Assembly: GCA_937959285.1 (NCBI GenBank)
Contig: CALGAR010000085.1
Coordinates: 1-13,058, forward strand
Reading direction: 5' to 3'
DNA length: 13,058 bases
Origin: an uncultured Bryobacterales bacterium
GTDB taxonomy: Bacteria > Acidobacteriota > Terriglobia > Bryobacterales > Bryobacteraceae
Of the stretch, positions 6,242-13,058 are shown one piece after another (the stretch's first letter is position 1; every line of letters begins with the position of its first letter). Below the pieces are notes generated by a model. That model did not search any database and had not been told where the DNA came from. It saw only the letters and a program-made list of their open reading frames with translations. The translations under genes and the position numbers were made by a program.

Positions 6242-8170
6242 ATGACTGCTATACATATGGACTACGTACCTAGTACTATCGTGTGGCTAGGTCCTGTATC
6301 ACGCTCCGTGATATTGAACCGTGGCGCCGAGGCGTTGCGTTGGATGCTTCGGAGGATATCTGGGCTCAGCACGCAACGTAGGTTATTAATTGTGAGCAAC
6401 TTCGATTATGCTCCATCAGACCTCCGCTCGCTGCTCAATCAAGGCGGTGTGGACGATATTGGCGCAATGGTGAAGTGGACCCGTAGCCGGTCGTTAGTTC
6501 GAGCACTCCGGGAATGTATGCCCGCACGTTCGTTGAAGGATAGGTTTACCTGCGTTTACGCTCCACTTGAGAGCTGCTTCGCACCATCGGGTTGTGTCGA
6601 CCTAATGGAGGCGATCCACGAGCGGAACGAGAGCCGCCTAACATGCTTGGTCGGCGTACCACAGGGAGTTAGCCCACTTGTGTTGGATGCGAACGTACTG
6701 GAAGTGGTGGAAGATGTTGAAACGCTGTGTGACGGAAGGAGCGGTTTGTGGCCGTTTGAGATAGTTTTGCGAGAATGCATAGCAACGGCTCGAAGGGCTG
6801 GAGATGGGACAGCACGAGTAGTTGAGATTGACGCGTCAAGAGAATATGCAGGGTGGCCAGCGGCTGAGATGTTACCGCCGGTGATTGAGTTGTTCTCTGC
6901 GAGATTGGTGCAAAGGTTGAGCAGGATTACGAGCGAGTTTGCAGATAGTGATATAACACCTGCGGAACTCTGTAAACGGTGGAGGGATGAGGAGCGGTCG
7001 GAAGCGCGATCATTGTACTGGCCTGCGTTCAAAGGGAATAGCCTACGCCGCGAAGGTGGTAGCATTTTATTCGTTTCGGCCCCTTCCGCGTATTCTGGAG
7101 CTGAAGAGTCGCTGTGCAGACTTGCGGGAGGCTTGCGCGCTTTGGGGCACGAAATGAACGCCCTTGTGGGTATGGAGGGCATTTTTGCAGCCCGCCTCCG
7201 AGAAATGGGCGTCAGGGTGTTTGTGGCAGGCGAACACTTTAGTTCGCCCACCACTCGCTCAGCGCAGCTCATTGCCGAGGTCCTGGACAAGACTGAGCCG
7301 ACGATCGTTCACATCAACTGTTATAGTGGACCAATGATTGCGGCGATGGCGAAGCTGCGAGGAGCCGCGCTTGTATACCACGTTCGAGTACCGCAAATCA
7401 GTCCGGAGATTGCGGATACGATCACAGCCGCGGATGCTGTTATCGCTGTGTCTGACTACGCTCGCAGGAGAGTTTTGAGTGCCGCAACGGTTAGTCCCGA
7501 AGTAGTCTCTGTAGTCTACGATGGAGTGTCATGCGAACTGTGGAGACCGGTGAAACCAAGTGAGCGTGTAGCCGCACGACGTCATCTGGGATTGCCGGTC
7601 GGGTCCGTAGTCGTTCTTATGGTCGCACGATTCGAGTGGCAGAAGCGCCATGACATTTTGATTCAAGCGATCGCGGCCCAACCTGCGAATCAAGACATTC
7701 GACTCGTCTTGGTGGGTGAGTCTTTTGGCTCTGGAGATTGCGAGCGTGCTGTAGACGAATGTCTAGCACGAACTGGCCTTGCTGCGCGAACACTTAAACT
7801 TGGTTTCCAAGAATCAATACGCGATATTCAGCAGGTCGCTGACATTTGCGTTCTCTGCTCGGAACAAGAATCCCTGGGGACCTCAATACTGGAGGCGATG
7901 GCGATGGGCTTGCCTGTGATTGTCTCCGATGACGGTGGGCTACGAGAGATTGTGTCGTGCGAAGGCCGAAACGCTGGCATAGTTGTTCCAGCAGGTGATG
8001 TGTCTGCACTTGCCAAAGCGCTAGCTAGGATGATCGGAGATGCTGAGCTGCGCAAGCGCATGGGAGCTGATGGCCGCGCTATCTGCCTTGAGAAGTGTAG
8101 CGTGGAGGTGGCGTCCAACGCCGTGAGCGCCATTTACCGGCGCCTCTGCGAGAGCTCGCGGACTCGCTGA
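6242..8170 (+). CDS. Two-part protein: unrecognised N-domain plus GT4-family glycosyltransferase
   Basis: 642 residues. The C-terminal part (about 274-635) is a GT-B retaining glycosyltransferase of the GT4 type: it starts with S-I-L-F-V-S-A-P and the acceptor loop Y-S-G-A-E-E-S-L, has the first-domain ending V-V-Y-D-G-V, the diphosphate-binding R463 and K468 in V-A-R-F-E-W-Q-K-R-H-D, and the donor-binding E543-S-L-G-T-S-I-L-E551 (E-x7-E) followed by A-M-A-M-G-L-P-V-I. Such enzymes transfer a sugar from a nucleotide sugar in the cytoplasm. The first 270 residues are not a known GT4 extension; L-L-I-V-S-N-F-D, C-V-Y-A-P-L-E-S and V-G-V-P-Q-G-V-S-P vaguely recall the nucleotidyltransferase (GT-A-like) fold, at low confidence and without its usual nucleotide-binding N-terminus. 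The acceptor is unknown: a cell-surface glycan or the upstream peptide are both open. Sampled GC is about 50% (30 of 60 at 6661-6720). The stop is 20 bases before the permease gene. Confidence 0.85.
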   Translation: MTAIHMDYVPSTIVWLGPVSRSVILNRGAEALRWMLRRISGLSTQRRLLIVSNFDYAPSDLRSLLNQGGVDDIGAMVKWTRSRSLVRALRECMPARSLKDRFTCVYAPLESCFAPSGCVDLMEAIHERNESRLTCLVGVPQGVSPLVLDANVLEVVEDVETLCDGRSGLWPFEIVLRECIATARRAGDGTARVVEIDASREYAGWPAAEMLPPVIELFSARLVQRLSRITSEFADSDITPAELCKRWRDEERSEARSLYWPAFKGNSLRREGGSILFVSAPSAYSGAEESLCRLAGGLRALGHEMNALVGMEGIFAARLREMGVRVFVAGEHFSSPTTRSAQLIAEVLDKTEPTIVHINCYSGPMIAAMAKLRGAALVYHVRVPQISPEIADTITAADAVIAVSDYARRRVLSAATVSPEVVSVVYDGVSCELWRPVKPSERVAARRHLGLPVGSVVVLMVARFEWQKRHDILIQAIAAQPANQDIRLVLVGESFGSGDCERAVDECLARTGLAARTLKLGFQESIRDIQQVADICVLCSEQESLGTSILEAMAMGLPVIVSDDGGLREIVSCEGRNAGIVVPAGDVSALAKALARMIGDAELRKRMGADGRAICLEKCSVEVASNAVSAIYRRLCESSRTR

Positions 8171-8190
8171 CTAGATACTCAACCAATGCG

Positions 8191-10572
8191 ATGCGTTATG
8201 CGCTGAAGCTCGCCTGGCGGAGCATGAGGCGGGACCGGGCGGGACTAATCTTCATCCTGCTTACGCTCGGATTTGCGATCGGTTTAACGACGGCAGTATT
8301 TGGCGTCCTTGACGCGCTGGTACTCCGTCCTGTCCTGGTACCGCATGCCGATCGCCTCGTCCACATTGGCGGTTTGACGATGCTGCCCAATGGAGGAGAG
8401 ATGGACGTCTGGCGGGCTCAGCAATCGCTCGAAGCCTTGGCGTACTACCGGTACGGATCGATGAATCTGTTCGATCCGGTCAAAGGGCAGCGTGTTCACG
8501 TCGCCGCAGTCTCGTCTTCGTTCTTCGACGTCTTTGACGTCCCCGTTCTTCTTGGCCGGCGCTTTACCTCTCAAGATCAGCAGGAAACGGCGGACCTGGC
8601 CGTAGTCAGCTACGGTTTCTGGCAGGCCTGGTTCGGCGGTGACCGCGAATTACCGGGGCGAACGGTTCTCCTCAACGGGCGGCCATACACGCTCATCGGC
8701 GTGCTGGCGGAACCATTCGAGTTTCCGGCGGAAACACAGATTTGGGTACTCGCACGAGACCCGTACAGGGATTCGAACAGGCTCTTCAAATCCGGGGGAG
8801 ACTCCTTTGGAACCACAGCGCCAAGGTGGGTCGGGAAGCGAAAGGCAGATGTCACTCTGGAACAGGTGCGAGCCGAATACAACGTAATCCTTGAGCGTTT
8901 GAAGCAAGGCTTATTCGCGAAGCACAACATAAACCGCGGGACCGTCGTACTCGTCACTCCCCTCCAGGCCAACCTTTCGCAACAGATCCGTCCCGCCATT
9001 ACGGTGCTCTTCTTGGGGGCTTTGGTCGTCCTCGGAGCGGGTATTTTTAATACGTCCGGAATCCTGCTGACTCGCGCGATTCGGCGCCGTCAGGAAACGG
9101 CCATACAGATTGCCGTCGGAGCCAGCAGGCGGGATTTAGTGGCGAAAGCGCTCGTAGAGGCAGCGCTCTATGGCCTCTTGAGCGGTGCGGCCGGTTTGCT
9201 TGCGCTTGCTTTTGCGGCGTCATTCATCTCTGAAGTATTCGCCGGACAAGGTGTGGTCCTCAGGCCATCCAGAATTCTCAATCTGTCGACAGCCGCCTTT
9301 GCGCTGCTTGCTTCAGTCATCTCAGGGGTCATCGCTGCCGGAACGCCTGCCCTCCACGTCCTCGGTGTGAAGGTTTTGGCTGCACTGGGTGATCATGGCG
9401 GCGGCATGGGCGGCACGCGGGGCGTCTTCACTCGCCGGTTCCTTGTGGTTATGGAAGTGGCGATGGCGTGCACGCTGCTTGTGCTGGCGCAGATGGCGAT
9501 TCGAAGCTTTCTCCGTCTTCTCAACGTCGAAACTGGCTTCGACCCCGGCAATACGATGATAGGGGAACTGGCCCTGTCCGGCGACAGCAAGGATATCCCG
9601 AGCACTCTCTACAAGCAGCGGGCCGTCCTGGATTCCATTGCGTCGATGCCCGGGGTGGTCGCAGCCGGTGTCGTGGACAAACTTCCCTTGGCCGGCGGAG
9701 CCAGCTATCTCTGGGTGGAACACCCGGAGAGCGGGCCGCTGATGGCGCAGCGTTACGTGGTTGGCGGCGAATATTTCCGAGCGATGGGTATCGAGATCAC
9801 CGAGGGCCGCAACTTCCTTCCATTTGAACGCCAGGCTGTGATCGTCAACAGCGAGCTGGCGCGCCGCATGTGGAATGGCCGCGCACTCGGCCAGCAGTTG
9901 CTTCTGTCAGGTGAGCCGAATGCGAGGACTGTAGTCGGCGTCGTCGGGCCTGTCAAAGGCGGGCAGCTCGAAGAGCAGTGGGAACCCCAGTTCTATTTGC
10001 CTTATTCCGCTCCTTACCGCGATCTGCTAACCAGCACTGAGATGACCGTTGTCGCGCGCTTTGACAGGCTGCGGGCAGGATTGGCAAAAGAGCTGAACGA
10101 ACGGACGGTTGCGGCGAGCGGCGACCCGCTGGATCTTATCCGGACCGTTCAGGACGTAATCGATTCCACCCAAACGCCGCCACGGGTTCGCGCGGCGGTG
10201 CTCGGCCTTTACGCCGCGTTCGCTGTGCTCCTGTCTGCCGTGGCCATTTACGTGATGGTTTCATATACAGCAGCAGCCCGAACATACGAACTAGGTGTCC
10301 GCATGACTCTGGGGGCCGGGCCAGAAGAAATTGCGGGCTTGCTCCTCAGGGAGTGCCTGTGGACGGTAGGCGCCGGAGTGGTGCTCGGAAGCATAGGAGC
10401 GGTTGTGCTCTCCGGCACTATGGAGCGGTTGATCTTCGGCATCCGGACACTGGATCCCGCCAGCTTTGCGACCTCCGCCGTCTTCCTGGGACTTGCAGGA
10501 CTCGCAGCCGGACTATGGCCTGCGGTCCGTACCAGCAGAATGTCGCCTCTTGCGGCACTCCGGATGAAGTAA
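8191..10572 (+). CDS. ADOP-type duplicated FtsX/MacB permease (no partner ATPase visible)
   Basis: 793 residues built as two MacB/FtsX halves. Half one has a membrane helix at about 18-42 (GLIFILLTLGFAIGLTTAVF), a periplasmic MacB-like core domain (about 50-255), and a three-helix FtsX domain (about 268-392) with R-R-R-Q-E-T-A-I-Q-I-A-V-G-A-S-R-R-D-L. Half two repeats this: helix at about 416-436, core at about 445-660, FtsX helices at about 668-782 with T-Y-E-L-G-V-R-M-T-L-G-A-G and the closing A-V-R-T-S-R-M-S-P-L-A-A-L-R. This is the architecture of the acidobacterial duplicated orphan permease family, whose members are usually not next to an ATP-binding protein, and none is visible here. 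Relatives of MacB move peptides or transmit mechanical force across the envelope; the role of ADOPs is unknown. It sits 20 bases after the glycosyltransferase but is about 63% GC and has no clear ribosome site, so co-function with the upstream cassette is uncertain. Confidence 0.9.
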   Translation: MRYALKLAWRSMRRDRAGLIFILLTLGFAIGLTTAVFGVLDALVLRPVLVPHADRLVHIGGLTMLPNGGEMDVWRAQQSLEALAYYRYGSMNLFDPVKGQRVHVAAVSSSFFDVFDVPVLLGRRFTSQDQQETADLAVVSYGFWQAWFGGDRELPGRTVLLNGRPYTLIGVLAEPFEFPAETQIWVLARDPYRDSNRLFKSGGDSFGTTAPRWVGKRKADVTLEQVRAEYNVILERLKQGLFAKHNINRGTVVLVTPLQANLSQQIRPAITVLFLGALVVLGAGIFNTSGILLTRAIRRRQETAIQIAVGASRRDLVAKALVEAALYGLLSGAAGLLALAFAASFISEVFAGQGVVLRPSRILNLSTAAFALLASVISGVIAAGTPALHVLGVKVLAALGDHGGGMGGTRGVFTRRFLVVMEVAMACTLLVLAQMAIRSFLRLLNVETGFDPGNTMIGELALSGDSKDIPSTLYKQRAVLDSIASMPGVVAAGVVDKLPLAGGASYLWVEHPESGPLMAQRYVVGGEYFRAMGIEITEGRNFLPFERQAVIVNSELARRMWNGRALGQQLLLSGEPNARTVVGVVGPVKGGQLEEQWEPQFYLPYSAPYRDLLTSTEMTVVARFDRLRAGLAKELNERTVAASGDPLDLIRTVQDVIDSTQTPPRVRAAVLGLYAAFAVLLSAVAIYVMVSYTAAARTYELGVRMTLGAGPEEIAGLLLRECLWTVGAGVVLGSIGAVVLSGTMERLIFGIRTLDPASFATSAVFLGLAGLAAGLWPAVRTSRMSPLAALRMK

Positions 10573-10590
10573 AGTACTCCTGCATCTCTT

Positions 10591-10670
10591 TTGCAAATAG
10601 TTCCAGGGGGCATTGTGTCCTTTTCCCCTATTGCAGTACACTGAGTAGCGTTATTGCAAGTGGATTGCAA
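10591..10670 (+). repeat. Recurring TTGCAA/TTGCAG hexamers before the second receptor gene
   Basis: TTGCAA occurs at 10591-10596, 10654-10659 and 10665-10670, and TTGCAG at 10631-10636. The last three are spaced 23 and 11 bases apart, close to whole helical turns, and are each preceded by A (ATTGCA). TTGCAA is self-complementary. They occupy the 111-base gap between the permease stop and the receptor start, so they could be binding sites for a regulator or part of a promoter. Confidence 0.35.
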
Positions 10671-10683
10671 CTAAAGGGACAGG

Positions 10684-13058
10684 ATGCAGAGTCGAACTGT
10701 TGTACGGAGTAAGTTCATACTGGCTGTACTGCTGATTGCGACCGCCGGAATCTCCCGGGGGCAACAGGCGGAAGTCTCAGGCTTTGTGAGAGATCCATCC
10801 GGACAAGTGATCGCAGGGGCCACTGTCACGATTCACAATCACGCCACGGCTGTGGAGTACCGCACCACGACGAATGAGGCGGGCATCTATACGCTGCCTC
10901 CGCTGCCAGCAGGGACTTATAAGTTGACAGCGAGCGCTCCAGGCTTTGATGCGAAGGTCATCGATGACCTGCGGCTCCAGGCTGCGGCGAAGATTTCACT
11001 GCACATCGACCTTTCCATTGCCAGCACGAATGAGATAGTGACGGTGGATGGGAGCGGGGTGTACATCAACACGGTTGATGCGACCGTCGCGACTACGGTT
11101 GACCGGCGTTTTGTCGAAAATATGCCGCTCAACGGCCGTAGCTTCCAATCGCTCATGACGATGGTGCCCGGCGTATCGGTCGTTCCCTCGCAGGGCGTCG
11201 GCAAAGGCGGAGAGATCAGTGTCAACGGCCAGCGGACGGAGGCGAATTACTTCACTGTGGACGGCGTGAGCGCGAACACAGGAACAATGGCCGGAGACGT
11301 TGGAATAGGCATTGGCGCAGGCTACTCCGGCTCTGTTCCTGGGCACACTGCGCTCGGGACCACCCAAAGCATGGTTTCCGTCGACGCTCTGGAGGAGTTC
11401 CGTGCGACCACGTCCACTTACTCTGCGGAGTACGGACGCACTCCGGGCGGCCAGTTTTCACTGACGACCCGATCCGGCACCAACGAGTGGCATGGGTCGG
11501 CCTTCAATTACTTGAGGAACGACAAACTGGATGCGGCAAACTGGTTTGATAATGCATACGGTCTGCCGAAACAGCTTACGAAGCAGAACGATTTCGGCGG
11601 AACGTTAGGCGGTCCTCTGTTTCTTCCCAAGGTATACGACGGAAAGGACCGGACGTTCTTCTTCTTTTCCTACGAGGGGTTGAGGCTGCGGGCGCCTCAG
11701 GCGGCGATCACAACCGAGGTCCCGACCCTCGAGGTTCGCCGAAATGCTCCGGCGGAGCTGCAGCCGTTCCTGAACGCCTTCCCGATTCCGAACGGTCCGG
11801 TTCTGGAAAACGGCAACGCACACTTCACGTCGGGCTATACCAGCCCGAGTTCGCTCGATAGCACGAGCCTCCGCGTGGATCACAGCGTGAACCCCAATCT
11901 GAAGCTGTTCGGACGCTTCAGCCGTACGCCTTCCAGCGTCGTGACGCGGTCCATCTATGGCTTGTCCGAGCGCAATTCGCAGGAGCTTAACCTCAGAACC
12001 CTGACGCTTGGCGCAACGGCAGTGCTTTCCCCCCGCCTGAACAGCGACTTCCGCTTCGGCTCCACGTGGAATGACACAAAGAACGTGGGCGTGATCGACA
12101 ACTTCGGAGGCGCTACGCCGCTTACCTTCGACAATGTGCCAGGAATGAGCGGGCCGAGCCTCGCGTGGCTCTACTTCCGGATTCCCGGGAACCGCTATCC
12201 GACCCTCGGATTAAGTCCGTCGGAGAGCCAGCAGAGGCAGCTCAACGTTGTGGAAACGATGAATCTGTCGGTCGGGCGACATGCGTTGAAATGGGGAATC
12301 GACTACCGCAGGACACTGACTAGAGTTCCGCTGCCCAAGACCTATATCCAGGTCGGGTACTTTGACCAGGAATCCATCCTGGCGAATCAGCCCGGCATCC
12401 TTCGCGTCTTCCGAAGTGAAATTGAGATGCAGCCGGTGTACTCGAATTTTTCCGCCTTCCTTCAGGATGAGTGGCGCGTCAGCCAGCGTCTGACGCTATC
12501 GCTCGGGCTGCGGTGGGATCTGAATCCGGCTCCGCGGGATGCGGACAGCAACCAGCCGTTCACGGTCGATCAGATCAAGGACCTCTCCAAGACCGCGGTC
12601 GCACGGCGCGGGTCCGATCTTTGGAAAACCGCTTACAACAACCTTGCTCCCAGGTTCGGTGTTGCTTATCAGGTAAACCAGAAACCCGGGTTCGAGACGG
12701 TGCTCCGGGGCGGCGCCGGCGTCTTCTACGATACCGGCAATACGTTGGGGTCACGGGGCTATCTCTACGGCGTGGGCATCACGACGACTGCGCTGTTCGC
12801 GTCCAGCTTTCCCCTGACGCAGGCTCAGCTCGATTCCATTCCGGCGCCGAGCCCGGATCCTCCCTACCGCTCGAACGTCGTTGGGTTCGACCCCGAGTTG
12901 AAGCTGCCATATACCGTGCAGTGGAATGTGGCCGTCGAACAGGGTTTGGGCTCCAAGCAAACCGTCACGATGAACTACGTCGGAGCCGCGGGGCGGCGGC
13001 TGCTGGCGGATATGTTGTACTACCCGGGAAACATTGGCAACCCAAATTTCGCAGCGGC
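10684..13058 (+). CDS. TonB-dependent receptor-like outer membrane protein, 3' end cut by window
   Basis: The frame is open from ATG 10684 to the end of the window: 791 codons with no stop. A signal peptide covers about residues 1-26 (FILAVLLIATAGISRG). It is followed by a carboxypeptidase-regulatory-like domain (about 29-112: VSGFVRDPSGQVIAGATVTI, then T-N-E-A-G-I-Y-T-L-P-P-L-P-A-G-T-Y), a plug region (M-P-L-N-G-R-S-F-Q-S-L-M-T-M-V-P-G-V, F-T-V-D-G-V-S, Y-S-A-E-Y-G-R-T-P-G-G-Q-F-S-L-T-T-R-S-G-T-N-E-W-H-G-S-A-F-N-Y) and the beginning of the barrel (F-F-F-F-S-Y-E-G-L-R, L-R-W-D-L-N-P, N-N-L-A-P-R-F-G-V-A-Y). AAAGGGA (10673-10679) precedes the ATG. The protein belongs to the same broad family as the 194-3571 product but differs clearly in sequence, so the two are paralogues rather than a recent copy. 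The missing part should be roughly 300 residues of barrel. Confidence 0.92.
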   Translation, partial: MQSRTVVRSKFILAVLLIATAGISRGQQAEVSGFVRDPSGQVIAGATVTIHNHATAVEYRTTTNEAGIYTLPPLPAGTYKLTASAPGFDAKVIDDLRLQAAAKISLHIDLSIASTNEIVTVDGSGVYINTVDATVATTVDRRFVENMPLNGRSFQSLMTMVPGVSVVPSQGVGKGGEISVNGQRTEANYFTVDGVSANTGTMAGDVGIGIGAGYSGSVPGHTALGTTQSMVSVDALEEFRATTSTYSAEYGRTPGGQFSLTTRSGTNEWHGSAFNYLRNDKLDAANWFDNAYGLPKQLTKQNDFGGTLGGPLFLPKVYDGKDRTFFFFSYEGLRLRAPQAAITTEVPTLEVRRNAPAELQPFLNAFPIPNGPVLENGNAHFTSGYTSPSSLDSTSLRVDHSVNPNLKLFGRFSRTPSSVVTRSIYGLSERNSQELNLRTLTLGATAVLSPRLNSDFRFGSTWNDTKNVGVIDNFGGATPLTFDNVPGMSGPSLAWLYFRIPGNRYPTLGLSPSESQQRQLNVVETMNLSVGRHALKWGIDYRRTLTRVPLPKTYIQVGYFDQESILANQPGILRVFRSEIEMQPVYSNFSAFLQDEWRVSQRLTLSLGLRWDLNPAPRDADSNQPFTVDQIKDLSKTAVARRGSDLWKTAYNNLAPRFGVAYQVNQKPGFETVLRGGAGVFYDTGNTLGSRGYLYGVGITTTALFASSFPLTQAQLDSIPAPSPDPPYRSNVVGFDPELKLPYTVQWNVAVEQGLGSKQTVTMNYVGAAGRRLLADMLYYPGNIGNPNFAA

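Noticed and set aside
6556..7290. 244-codon open frame on the minus strand, opposite the glycosyltransferase gene
   Set aside because: Antisense to a frame that carries clear glycosyltransferase motifs; Ser/Thr/Pro-rich translation with no recognisable feature.
3572..8190. Insertion sequence, integrase or attachment-site borders of the low-GC block
   Set aside because: I looked for transposase-like frames, tRNA ends and matching repeats at the two edges and saw none.
10605..10629. AGGGG/CCCCT inverted repeat as a rho-independent terminator of the permease gene
   Set aside because: Only five pairs with a 15-base loop and no T-run afterwards; too weak to call a terminator.
1..13058. CRISPR array, tRNA or rRNA genes
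   Set aside because: No regularly spaced repeats, cloverleaf-like sequences or ribosomal RNA signatures were noticed on either strand.

Overview
The window looks like a chromosome segment of an Acidobacteriota bacterium, probably close to Solibacter/Bryobacter. Two large outer-membrane receptors of the carboxypeptidase-regulatory-domain (Oar-like) type and a duplicated FtsX/MacB permease with no ATPase beside it (the ADOP family, expanded in that phylum) support this. It is an inference from gene families, not from a marker gene.

Layout. 1-180 (+) is the C-terminal tail of a TPR protein. It converges, with 13 bases between the stops, on a complete 1125-residue receptor on the minus strand (194-3571). 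A gene-poor 339-base stretch follows, then a run of plus-strand genes: a 72-residue single-pass membrane protein (3911-4129), a leader with an 8-bp inverted repeat, an AraC-type regulator (4412-5227), a 77-residue secreted peptide with eight cysteines (5279-5512), a membrane-tethered TlpA-like thioredoxin (5590-6153), a two-part protein ending in a GT4 glycosyltransferase (6242-8170), and an ADOP-type permease (8191-10572). A second receptor (10684 to the window end, cut off) closes the window.

The part most worth attention is 4412-8170. A regulator, a small exported Cys-rich peptide with a strong Shine-Dalgarno and a candidate promoter of its own, a membrane thiol oxidoreductase, and a large glycosyltransferase lie in the same direction with short gaps. 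A hairpin pair sits just after the peptide gene, where differential expression of peptide over partner genes would be set. This resembles in outline a peptide-maturation cassette (secreted Cys-rich peptide, disulfide catalyst, possible glycosylation; compare the gene content of sublancin-type glycocin loci), but it has no peptidase-containing exporter and the glycosyltransferase is of a different family. Sampled lines of this block are about 43-52% GC against about 63% in the flanking receptor and permease genes, so it may be a transferred insert.

No rRNA, tRNA, CRISPR array or transposase is visible.
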